From Ehretia macrophylla (taxonomy: Eukaryota; Streptophyta; Magnoliopsida; Boraginales; Ehretiaceae): a stretch of 64,000 bases of DNA. The position numbers were made by a program, and so were the translations under genes. The stretch is taken from positions 23,671,501 to 23,735,500 of the forward strand of contig CM075770.1 in NCBI GenBank assembly GCA_037974665.1, in the 5' to 3' direction. Every line of letters begins with the position of its first letter. Position 1 is the stretch's first letter. Below are positions 1-10,286 of this stretch, piece after piece. A model generated the notes under the pieces. It was not told where the DNA came from. It did no database searches and saw only the letters and a program-made list of their open reading frames with translations.

Positions 1-505
1 CCATGTTAGTTGGAAAGTTCATGGTTACGTGAAAGATCGTGCTTGAAGAGTTGTCTTGTGTGTTATGTGGCTGAGTTGTAGAAAGATGCAAAGATGTATG
101 TTTTCATGCATTGTATGTATCTAGTGTTAAAAGTTATGTAATTAACTTAACTAGGTTTATTAGAATGGTATGATAGTCTATTTTATGCAATAGGTTAGTA
201 TAGTTTAATTGCCAAGCATGAATGTACTTGTAAAAGATGAGAAGAGATAGGTTAGCTTGTAAACTGGAAATGTATATTTGCTTGTGTTCGCTTGTTGAGA
301 ACCAAGGCCCGAATGGCCTTGAGGTGTTGTATGGTTGGACACGGTGCTGGTCCATCTATATGCTATTGCAGGTTTTGCATTTTTGCTAGAAACAGGGGAG
401 ACTCCGTCCGTCTTTCCCTAAAAATTTTTGCCCGGGGTTTGGAATTGGGTTGTGATTAGATTGATTGATAGAACTCCCGGTCTCGAGAGGGATCGGGGTG
501 TTACA
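1..505 (+). mobile_element. E1 5' LTR, last 505 bases
   Basis: This is the right-hand end of a long LTR whose start lies outside the window. It ends in GATCGGGGTGTTACA, followed two bases later by a primer-binding site. It matches the same part of the E1 3' LTR (14897-15414) and of the E4 5' LTR (17914-18413). It carries the conserved terminal stretch ACTCCCGGTCTCGAGAGG. No coding potential is seen. Confidence 0.9.
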
Positions 506-507
506 GG

Positions 508-519
508 TGGTATCAGAGG
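508..519 (+). other. Primer-binding site of E1 (tRNA-iMet type)
   Basis: TGGTATCAGAGG lies two bases after the LTR end. It matches the TGGTATCAGAGC site of plant elements primed by initiator tRNA-Met except for the last base, where E4 and E9 have C. It fixes E1 as plus-strand oriented. Confidence 0.85.
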
Positions 520-2234
520 TTGTTTAGCTCATAAGGCAGGACAGGGTCCTCGGTCTGTTAGGTAGTAACCCTTGGATGTGTGCTTGTTAAGTGTGTTTTG
601 AAAATGTGTGCCTGTATGTGAGATTGTGTGTCTTAAATTGAATGTGTGTACCTACGTGATGTAAGTATGTGGTATGTGCTAAAGGTTTGTTACGTGAAGT
701 GAAGTGACTACTCGTGTATCGAATTGGCATCGTGAATCGAATCGACCTCGTGAATTGTTATTTACTTGGGGTATTGCTTGTAATGTGTGTATTGGAATAT
801 TTTGAATTGGTTGTGTCGTGATTTGAATTGATTATGTTGTGCTTGACTTGATTGCCGTGCTTGAGTGACTTTGTTGAATAAACTGTTTTACAAACATGCT
901 TGCATAATAGTTTAAGGCATGTGTATAAATGTGATATATTGGCATTCATACATGTCCTATTGAAATGGTAAGAAAGACTTCTTCCTCCCCCCGAAGAGAA
1001 GTGGCTAGTAGCTGGCCCTCCAAGTTATATGGATTGACGGGAATGAGCAGTATTTGACTAGCCTTTATTTGGGAGTTGGTGTTTGCTTTTGGAGTTCGGT
1101 TATTGGCGAATCTCTAAGGTCCTCCTCTGTGCTTAACGGTTGTAAAAGAGTAGCTTTCTTTTAAGGTTCTACTTGGTTGTTCTTTGGAGTATTCTTTGGT
1201 TTTCTTATTGGGTATTCTTGGAACTTTTATTGGCACTTCTTGGTAGACTTGGCTATTGGGTTTTCAATCAGACTTACTGCATGGTATTATTTATAATATA
1301 TGTGTCTCGGTTTTTATTGGTGTGTTACTGGCATCCCTTATTGGAAATTCTTTAATGGCCTTCTCTAGAATTCTTAGTGGCCATTTATCTAGTACTTACT
1401 TATTGGGCAATCCTTGGTACTTTCTTACTGGAGCATTGTTTCGGATATCTTCTTCAGTGTTCCTCAGTAGGTTTGGTATTTGGAATTCCTATCAAACTTA
1501 TTGTATAGTACTACTTACGGTATTCTTTGGAATTCTTAGTGGGCATTCTACTAGTATTTTCCTTATTGGCAAAGATGTACAAAGTTCTCACTTGGCAAAC
1601 ATTGAAGAGGCCTCGGAGTTTGGTTTTGTATATTGTGCACCAGCTCGGTATTTTTCCTTAGGGTTTTCGTCTAGCTGGGAAACTATATTTGTTATTCAAC
1701 TTGATTGTCTTATTGGGCACATTATATTTTCTCTGCTATTTCATTTGACATTCTTCTCAGCATTTGATAGCGGTACTTGGGATCTAATTGGTTATCCTAT
1801 GGGGTTATTATTTGGAAGACTTCTCTAGAATATATTTGACTGGGTTTTCTTAGTATTTTCCTCAGCACTCCTAACATGGAATTCTTCTATGAAATTCATG
1901 ACCAGTGGGGTACTTCTTTGGACCTCTGGATGGAACCTTGATTTGAGCCTTTAGTTGGCTTCCTGCTTGGCGTTCTCGGGCAATAATAGTTGAACTTCTA
2001 CTGGAGATTCATATGTGGGGTATTTCTTCGGCATCCTTCTTGTCATTAATATGTGATGTTAATTTTATCTACAGTATCTTTGCTTCAGTCTTTAGTTGGT
2101 ATTTTCTCGGCATTCTTGGTTGGGATTTCTATTCGGGTTTTCCTACGAGCATCCTTATTCACTGTCTTGCTCAGCAACTGATGAAGATTAGTCAGAGTTG
2201 GGTTTCAGGTGATGTTGAGTTCTATTGGAAGAAG

Positions 2235-2270
2235 AATTGCGAGGACGCAATTGTTTTAAGGGGGGAAGAA
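2235..2270 (+). other. E1 pre-PPT hairpin and polypurine tract
   Basis: A perfect 7-bp hairpin with arms AATTGCG and CGCAATT and loop AGGA occupies 2235-2252. After GTTTT comes the purine tract AAGGGGGGAAGAA (2258-2270), which abuts the 3' LTR. The tract is the expected plus-strand DNA primer. The hairpin recurs at the same place in E3, E4, E5, E6 and E7. Confidence 0.85.
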
Positions 2271-4309
2271 TGTGATAACCCGAACCCGGCATGCATTTAA
2301 TAGCATTTAGCTGCATTTAATTAAGTGTTTAATTAGTTAATCATCCATTTTGCACTATTTTGATATTTCTTTTAGATGCATTCAATAATTTTTATATTGA
2401 TTAACTAAAATATTATCACCTATTTTTATTATTTCTAGAAATTGGATTTACTTTCTTGTATTTAATTAAGTGTCATCTTAAATGTTAGTATTTAATTGCA
2501 TTTGATTACGTGTTTATATTAACTTCTTCATTCGTAACCTAGCATTAATTTCATAATTCTTTAAAATATTCTAGAAATAGTTAAATTAATTATTTTTAAA
2601 AGAATATTGATTATTTTGATTATTTTAATAATCGGTTTTATTTTCTTGCATTAAATTACTCGATTTTTTAGTAAATGAGAAAAAATGGCTCGGAGTCCGG
2701 AGTGAATTTTAAACTATTCTATTATTTTACTTTTCAAAAATTATAGTTTTATATTATTGGTCATCATTTGATTTGCGATCGTTTATTGACCGTTCGATCG
2801 TAGCATTTCGAAAATAAAAGTTAGAAGAATATTTCTCGGATTTCGTGAATAGCGTTTCTAGTTTAAATTAGCTAGTTTTAGTCGGTTTTCATTAAAATTG
2901 CATTGCTCTACTTGGAATAAATTAAATGGCATCAAAATAGGCTAATTTGATCATTTTTTAACTTGAATTGACCAAGCCTTTGCCTTTGACCTTTTTGCCC
3001 TTAGTTGTCACCTTTTTAAACAAAAGAAAAGAAAAAAAATAAAACTAGGCAAAAATTCAGCCATGGCCGAAACTCAAAGGAAAAGAAAGAAAAAAAATTT
3101 ATTTTGCATTTTTATGCCAAAATCTTACGTGGAATCGGATGAGGATCGTGGCTCGGGTCCTTGCGGGTCTTGGTCTTCAATCTCTGTGAGGGTTTTCACG
3201 TTTTTGTGCTTTTTTAATTGAATTTGTTTTTGTTTCAAATTTTCATATTAGATATATATTTTGTTATAATGCCTATAATTGCTTGATATAGCTTCCTTTG
3301 AGTTCGTAGAGCATTGCTTGTTAGTTATTTAGCGATTTTTGACAACTAGAAATGCAAATTGAAATTATGGAAGAGCGTGAATAGTAAAAATGAATAGTAA
3401 AACACTAGATTTTTGGATTTTTTTATCCGAATTGCGATTTATTGATTTGTATAGGTGCCATTAATGATAGAAAGATAAAATGTGCAATAAAAACGGACCG
3501 ACCTTTGTTTAAATTGGAAATTAGACAAAGAAACGTAAAGGGGCCGTTTGACCAAGTGTTGACCGTGCTCGAATTGAGTTGGGGGTTTTGCTATTGAGGG
3601 CATGGAAACACTTTTGGCATTGTTGTGGCATTGATTGAATGACCGGTTAACATAGTTGTAGTTCAAACACAGTAGGTGGACTTTCGGGCCTCGAGTAAGA
3701 AAGTCAAGTTTAGTGATATAGAAACGTGCCTTGTAGTGCCTAAGTGAATGTAGTGAAATCGGTTTCCTAATCCTGTAGCTCGTTTGCTCGTAATTGCCTT
3801 TGGAAGTTAGAGATTGAATAGTGATATTTGTCGTTTTCGTGTTTGAACTGTTGTTACTTGTTTATTTGGTGTTCTTGTTGCTATTAATGATAGTTATGCT
3901 TGAAAAGTTAATTGATTGCTATTATTGATTGTAAATGCTTGGTATCCCGTTTATCGCCACTAATCTGCACTTTCAAGCTATTGCTCGTTTATTGCTTATA
4001 TCTCGTATTGCATTGCATAGTGTCAAGCGCGTGAGTGATAGGCCTCTCTAGGCAGCCTCGGGCTGCCAAGGTTGGGTTGCTCTAGCTCCGTGTCCTATTC
4101 CCATTCTCGCTAGGGGTGCCGCCCTGGGAGATTTGGGTCGTAGATGTGTCGGGGTACATCCGGAGTACACCTAGTGGATGTTATAAGGTGGTTGCGCGCT
4201 TATTGTCATCGTTGTCAACATCAAGCTCGAGATTGATGTAATGCTCGTGGAATCGAATCGCATGGTACATTGCTCGTATGAGTGAACCATAGCCTTCAGA
4301 GTGTGGTAT
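2271..4309 (+). mobile_element. E1 3' LTR, first part
   Basis: The LTR begins TGTGATAACCCGAACCC directly after the purine tract and runs to the E2 insertion site. With the part at 14707-15414 it is 2747 bp, close to the 2757 bp of the E4 LTR. In sense order it carries a donor-like GTGAGG at 3186, a degenerate CGCG palindrome near 4028 beside TGCATTGCATAG, and the palindromic-loop hairpin at 4151-4172 (loop core TCCGGA). No gene is seen. Confidence 0.9.
4305..4309. repeat. E2 target-site duplication, left copy
   Basis: GGTAT directly precedes E2 and is repeated at 14702-14706 directly after it. This shows E2 inserted into the E1 LTR. Confidence 0.9.
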
Positions 4310-4939
4310 TGTGACACCCCGATCCCTCTCGAGACCGGGAGTTCTAACAATCAATCTATTCACAACTCCAAATCCAAACCCGGGCAAGATTTTAGGGAAA
4401 GACGGACACAGTCTCCCCTGTTTCTAGGCAAATTGCAAAACCTGTAATAGCATATAAATGGACCAACACCGTGTCCAACCATTCAACCACCTCAAGGCCA
4501 TCCGAGCCTCGGTTCACAACAAGCAATTCACAAGTAAATATAAATTCAAGCTTAGCAATTAAACTACACCAACCTATTGCATAAAGTAGACTATCATGAC
4601 TTTCTATCTTTTTCCCTTTTTGTCATTACAAATATATATTGAAGTTAAGCTATATTAACTAAATACATAATCTAATGAACTTAAATTACATCCCCTTTAA
4701 CATTAAATACATATAATACATAAAAGCATACAACTTTACAACTTTGACAACTCAAGTCACATAGGCACGCAGTACAACCCTTCAAGCACAGACTTTCACG
4801 AAATCACGAACTTTTCAGCTAACATGGCATTTCCTAAAATGTGGTGGTGAGGAGTGAGTATACACAACACGTATACTCAGTGAGGGCGAGACAAATATCG
4901 AGATGGAGAGAAAGAAGATCGTGCAATGCAAATAGGTAC
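4310..4939 (-). mobile_element. E2 solo LTR, left part
   Basis: This reads TGTGACACCCCGATCC, the reverse complement of the E1/E9-type LTR end, so the LTR lies on the minus strand. Together with 12832-14701 it forms one LTR of about 2495 bp, matching the 2489-bp E9 LTR. There is no internal region and GGTAT flanks both sides, so it is a solo LTR left by LTR-LTR recombination. The covarying hairpin is at 4855-4879 and the acceptor-like TTTTAG ends at 4834 (minus strand). Confidence 0.9.
4935..4939. repeat. E3 target-site duplication, left copy
   Basis: GGTAC precedes E3 and recurs at 12832-12836 directly after it. Joining the flanks restores the uninterrupted E2/E9 LTR sequence. Confidence 0.9.
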
Positions 4940-5433
4940 TGTCACGCCCCAACTCGACCCCTCCTATAAACAGTCAGGACGCAACGGAATTTTGGCAGTA
5001 TAACGACAGTAAATAGGATACCGAGGCTCTAACCCAACCTCATTAGAACATCATACACCAAGCTCCACAACCATACAACAAACAACTCCTCAATTAAAAA
5101 CAACAACATACAACATAATCATATTATACAATAAACCATCCTCGTTATACGCCTCCGTTCCAACATAATACATGAACTTCAATATACATTGCAAAACATG
5201 TTGGAACAAAAGAAACACTACTAAGACACCATCAACTAATTCATTGTCTTATCAACATCTTATACATTATAAACTACAAAGCAGATAAAAGTCTACTAAG
5301 TTAATTTACAAGATAATAAAACATGTACGACATCATGGATAAGACTCTGGAACATATGACTCGTCCACGTAAAGCACATTTTCCACATTCTCCTCTTCAG
5401 GAGGCACATACCCGTAATCCGGCTCTGCAACAC

Positions 5434-6708
5434 CTGTATGCATGCATTAATAGAGAGTGAGCTTATATACATAAGCCCAGTGAGGATCCGATAGATCTCG
5501 ACAGTATTCACTACGCTCCTTGGATTTAGTCCTTTGAGCAAGTAAACACACAACAACAATAATAATGCTATCATCACATAACAACATAAATAATGCTATC
5601 ATCTCATAACAACATAAATAATGCTATCATCACATAACAACATAAATAATGCTATCATCACATAACTATATAACCAATCAATAAGGATACTCTATTTGGT
5701 GTAGCTCCAAACGCCATCACGATCTCAACCGTTCTTCTTATAACTCCCCATTACTCACGCACCCGAGGTACCTCACTATCCCCTTCCCTCCATGACATCT
5801 CCGTCATGCGAGCTGGGGGTAGCCTATGGCAGTCATGCCGGTTTCAACCCGACAGCCCGACGCTGCCCGAGAGGTGGCACACACATACCAAGGCTCCATA
5901 TTCATCAATCATCATGCAAGCATAAATCGATCAATCAATTGGGAGATCAGCAACAAGAGTGCCCGATTCCCGCATTCAATAATAATCAATCAATATCATT
6001 TTATCATCATCAATAATCATATCATCATTATCAATAACATCAATAATCAATTAAACAACAAATAACGTAGTTAGATGACAAAGTAGGCCATCTAACCGGA
6101 CATGCATTAAACACACAATCAAACCTTAGTTTACCCATCAACAACTCACAATTCAATCACTCAAACCACACCCGGTCAACTAAGGCTCAATTCAATAATT
6201 TAAAGAAAGATAACCTAAACTTCAAATAATCATATCTTACATTCTACTAATCCAAACAACTCCAAATCAATTTCAAACACTCACCCATTCGATCATCTAC
6301 ATTAACCTTATCGGAAACCAACCAAGACACCTCAAAATCAAGCCCAACAACCCTAAAACCTCAAGGCACCTATGCTGAAATTTTTGAATTTTAGCACGGA
6401 CATCACAATCGAAAATTCGGCATTACAACAGCGTTAACACGTAATTATCAAGTATTTAGAAATCGACGGCAATCGATTTCGAGCAACGCAACTCAATTAA
6501 ATCAACTTTGAACATTTTAATCAAAATTAAATACCCGGAAAATAAAAATTATGCTATATCCGACAGAAACTCGTAGTATTAGTATATAATGATCCCTAGC
6601 ATGCAAGGAGCAATAATCTATCATCAGATTTCAATTCTAACGGTTCAATCTTCATTTATACGCAAAAACACAAAAATGACATTTTGAGATCTAGAATTTT
6701 TCTCTCAC
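5434..6708 (-). other. Predicted leader intron in E3 left LTR
   Basis: The donor context CAAAG/GTGAGAG (first intron base 6708) and the acceptor CATACAG/GTG (last base 5434) define a 1275-base intron candidate. The hairpin TGGGCTTAT/ATAAGCTCA (5458-5479, one G-U pair) ends 24 bases before the acceptor. The TATA-like box lies about 220 bases upstream of the donor. The same pairing of sites occurs in the other LTR families here. This is inference from motif conservation; no transcript was seen. Confidence 0.5.
5561..5666. repeat. 28-bp minisatellite in E3 left LTR
   Basis: Three full copies and one partial copy of a 28-base unit beginning AATAATGCTATCATCACA are present. One copy has a C-to-T-type change (ATCTCATAAC). 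The same array is in the right LTR at 10908-11013. The related solo LTR E10 has a single remnant unit near 61409-61437. Confidence 0.9.
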
Positions 6709-6927
6709 CTTTGATGCGATAAAAGCCTAGGAATGCGTGCAATGCGTGCCCAACAAGCGGAATCCAACTCGGTGCGAAGTTTCACGGACAAAAACTAGGT
6801 TTTTCTTTGAAAAATTGGATTGAAAAGCTTTGAAATTCTCTTTCTTTTTCTCTCCTCTTTCTCTCGGCCATGTGTGTGTTTGTGGAGTGTGTTTTGTGTT
6901 GTGTGAGTGTGTGTTGATGACAAGGAG

Positions 6928-6936
6928 TATTTAAAA
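6928..6936 (-). promoter_or_regulatory. TATA-like box of E3 left LTR
   Basis: The minus strand reads CTTTTAAATACTCC, a good TATA-type element. It lies about 220 bases upstream of the predicted leader donor. The equivalent box in the right LTR is at about 12275-12283. Confidence 0.5.
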
Positions 6937-7484
6937 GCTTGGTCAATTAAAAAAATGCAAAGTCAAAGTTAGTTTTAATAGGTATTTTTGTGTTTTTAAT
7001 GACTTTAATTGCATTTTAGTGCTCACCAAGTTAAAAATAATTATGCCACCCCCAAGATATCTCAAGTGGATTATTTTTAGGTGACAAGAAGTTTTACATT
7101 CAAAGAATTCTACCCGAGTCGGCTTAAAACTCGATTTTCGCAAAAGTCGGTGTAAAAACCCTAATAAATTCTTAAGCCGATTTTAAAACCGTTTTCATCA
7201 AACACATGTCTATTAAAGTCTGTGGACTAGGTCTAGAAGGGTTAAAAAGACCAGTTTCAAAATTATAGCGGACGTGTTTCGAAAACACTATTCACTGAAA
7301 ATCGACGATAAAATTTCTGACTCCGTTTTTTATGAAAATTTCATGAATGCACATTTAGCACGTATTAGGAGTATTGAAATCAAAATTATAACTTTCTAGG
7401 TCCTATAGCACATAAACAGGTCATATGCACGCAAAACGAGACAAAGCACGTAAAACGAGATAAGCAGAAAAGTGGGGTTTCACA

Positions 7485-7520
7485 TTCTCCCCTCCTTAAA
7501 ACAATTGCGTCCGCGCAATT
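7485..7520 (-). other. E3 polypurine tract and pre-PPT hairpin
   Basis: On the minus strand a hairpin with arms AATTGCG and CGCAATT and a 4-base loop (7503-7520) is followed by GTTTTAAGGAGGGGAGAA and then the LTR. The layout is identical to E1 although the flanking sequences are not. Confidence 0.85.
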
Positions 7521-10267
7521 CTCGAACTGATAGACAATTAAATCCTCAATCGTTACGCATAACAATACTTCTCTTAGTTCTCATTTATCTCTTAGGATAA
7601 TACCTAACCAAAGACCTCAAAAGAACAAACTCTGTTGACTGCAAGTTGATGATCATAATTCCAAGACAATCTCCAATTCATAATTCTCTCCTACTTAATA
7701 TCTTATTGCATATGAAAGAAATCACAACTCCAAAGTCCTAGCATGATACCACTAATTATCAATCACCCCCTACTACACAAAAGAGCTCTATGAACACCCC
7801 GAGGGTTTTAAAAACTCAATCACGATAACATGAATGATTACTGATCAAAGAAATATCTCAAAAGTGACATTTGTCAGAATATGGCTCTTATGAAATTTAC
7901 AATGAATTAAGAATATGGAAAGTCATATTTGAGCCAACAATCAAGGGTGCAAGATGTCAAACAAGTTAGAGAATCAAGAGGCTAATAGTTTAATAAGGAA
8001 GCATGATAACTAAGATAAGAAATGTCTCAGCACCTTTTAGTTAAATAAGTACAAACAAAGGATAATGGCGAGTCAAAACAGTGCTGAGTATGTTGAACAA
8101 AAATTCCTGAACAAGTAGATATTTCAATTTTCGATAATTGTTCAAGGAACCAACAAGTAAGTTGTACTTGAGGTGAAATGAAATTAAGAGATAAGAGATG
8201 ATTAATTCAATAGAAAACATGAGTGGCAAGAGAATCTCAGCACACAAAACCAAAGAAGTACGAATAAGAAATGATAACAATAGGACAGTGCCGAGTACTT
8301 TGAGTGAGCAATTACAAGCAAAGTAATGGCTCAGGATTTAATAATAAAATAATAGGATTAACAAAGATCAACAAGAATGACAATGATGTACTTAGGTAGG
8401 GAGTACATCAAGCAAGTGAAATTCGAATAAGTAAAATGGTATACCAAAGGAAAAATTACTTTCAAATGAATAGTAATAGGATGAAATGAAATATTGAAAC
8501 GAATGGCTAGAGATATAGAATGAAATATAGAAGTCTCAAACCTTAACTCCAATAAGCGACATTGCTATAAGAAGCAAATATGAATGTTAAGAATGGAAAC
8601 AATGTCAAATGAGTATAGGATCCATTAATCCAATAAGCAAAACTTTCAAGAAACAATTGATAGGCTAGAAAAGTGTAACTCTCTCTCAAATAAGTGAGAA
8701 TAGAGTAGAAAAGAATATTAATGAGACTGATAGAATTATGAAGTACAAGAAGGGTGTTCCACCTACACATTTGAACACCAACAAGTCAAATCCTATAATC
8801 TATCTTCCTCCAAAACAAGACACTAAGGAGATCTAGAGAACCTAAGGAGTCATAACAATCACCAAACAAGATAAATCACTCCAAAATTTTACATTCCGTA
8901 CCAGACAAAACACAAAACAAGAGAAATCACTGAATACCCAACAAGAGTAACTAATGAAGACTCCAAAATCTGATAACACAATACAGATTCATACTAACCC
9001 ATTATAACACAAGCGAATCCTCAATCAACAATTTAGAAAGTCATACCACCTAGAACTCAAAAGCTTGATGTAGGTAAGTAAATGTTCAGTCACCAAAATG
9101 CATTCTTATTTCCTCAATTAATTCTATCTCCCAACAATTACATCTTCAATTAAAGTAACTTTAGTCAGGAATCACTCCAATTGTTTTCAAGGTTTAAAGA
9201 TCCAAACTCCAAAATACCCATTAATAATATAGCAATCCCAAATAGTAGAAATATTCACATGTTATACAACACTTCATTCCATTCACAAATATACATTACT
9301 AATTCCTCAAATAAATTCATTCTAAAATAACCTCAAGAAAGTATAATCTGAGTTGAGACTCCAAAAGTTTCTAATCACAACCTCACAAAAACCTCAACTT
9401 ATGATTCATCTCCAAGTAATAACAAGTTAAACATGGCAACAAAAGTAATTATAACCATCAAGATACATTGCTATTTCCTCGAAAAAAAAACTTTATTCTC
9501 ACTAAAGGAACATCAAGATCAATCCACTAAGCCGAAACTAAAATCCATAAACATAACAATTAAAATCTAACTGATAAACTTCTAGAATAATAATAATAAT
9601 TCAAAATCATGGCCTATCTCTATTTCCGAAAACTCTTACAACTACCCTAGACATTAAAAGGTCACTCACGAGTTAAAACATGTATGCAACTATATCATAT
9701 GAAAGACAAGTATAACGTAATGCGCAATTATCATACAATGCAACATTATCACATAACACACAATTCAACATATAAGAAGCCAACATCACATAAACAGGTT
9801 ATATCACAGAAGTAAGTTATAAACAATTAAAGTCACATAAGCAACAAACTTCACATAAGACAAGTTGATCACGTAACTCACATTGGTCACTTAAAGTACA
9901 TTGAGCACCTAAAGCACGTTGTTTCACATAATCTAGTTATAAACAATTAAAAGCACATAAACAACTAACTTCACACAAGGCACAAAATCACATAAAACAC
10001 AATTGTCACATAATACACATTAATCACATAATGCACATTAATTAAAACACATTGAGTATGTATAACACGTTATCACATAAAACATATTGACCACATTAGT
10101 TCACTTAACACACAAGGCATATTTGTCACATAGAAGGTTAGACACATAAGTAAATTAATCACATAAACATATTAACATATGTTTCACTTTTCATTCACTT
10201 AATACATACTTGCATGCTTAGACCACTACCCACATTCCGAGGATACCCCGGCTGACAGCTAACATGC

Positions 10268-10279
10268 GCTCTGATACCA
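10268..10279 (-). other. E3 primer-binding site (tRNA-iMet type)
   Basis: The minus strand reads TGGTATCAGAGC, seven bases from the right LTR (10287). It is the same site as in E4, E6 and E9. Confidence 0.9.
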
Positions 10280-10286
10280 CTTAAAC

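Larger units (their letters stand above)
506..2270 (+). mobile_element. E1 internal region, non-coding (LARD-like)
   Basis: About 1.76 kb lies between the primer site and the polypurine tract. No gag, protease, reverse transcriptase or integrase motif is visible on either strand, so the element could not move on its own. The first 660 bases are GT-rich. From about 1020 to 2230 the DNA becomes T-rich and is built from a degenerate microrepeat (TTGG alternating with ATTCTT every 10-15 bases). An open frame at 1256-1828 starts at TTG rather than ATG and encodes only a low-complexity hydrophobic string, so I do not call a gene. The same region recurs in E4, E5 (reversed) and E9. Confidence 0.85.
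4940..7484 (-). mobile_element. E3 left LTR (3' LTR in sense)
   Basis: On the plus strand it begins TGTCACGCCCCAACTCGACC and ends GGGGTTTCACA. The first 20 bases match the start of the E6 LTRs although the rest is different. It contains a 28-bp minisatellite (5561-5666), the covarying hairpin (5458-5479), an acceptor-like CATACAG/G with the G at 5434, a donor-like AAAG/GTGAGAG beginning at 6708, and a TATA-like TTTAAATA at 6928-6936, all on the minus strand. Confidence 0.92.
7485..10286 (-). mobile_element. E3 internal region, non-coding
   Basis: About 2.8 kb of A-rich plus-strand sequence without any recognisable protein domain. Frames of 60-80 codons occur but show no motif and no support, so none is called. 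From about 9700 to 10200 (the primer-site-proximal leader in sense) the motif CACATAA or TCACATAA recurs roughly every 15-30 bases. Similar but much shorter CACATAA spacing is seen beside the E6 primer site near 40150-40200. Confidence 0.85.

Noticed and set aside
508-519. tRNA-like TGGTATCAGAGC stretches as possible tRNA genes
   Set aside because: Only 12 bases, always 2-11 bases from an LTR end: primer-binding sites.
1256-1828. 190-codon hydrophobic frame in E1, with a related frame at 19163-19573 in E4
   Set aside because: Both begin at TTG, not ATG, lie in a T-rich microrepeat that forces hydrophobic codons, and the frame is broken in E9. No domain recognised.
5561-5666. Regular short repeats resembling a CRISPR array
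   Set aside because: Units are directly adjacent with no unique spacers and lie in an LTR of a plant element; it is a minisatellite.
5792-6065. Paired plus-strand frames of 74 and 79 codons, identical in both E3 LTRs
   Set aside because: Duplicated because the LTR is duplicated; no motif, overlapping frames, and not kept intact in E10.
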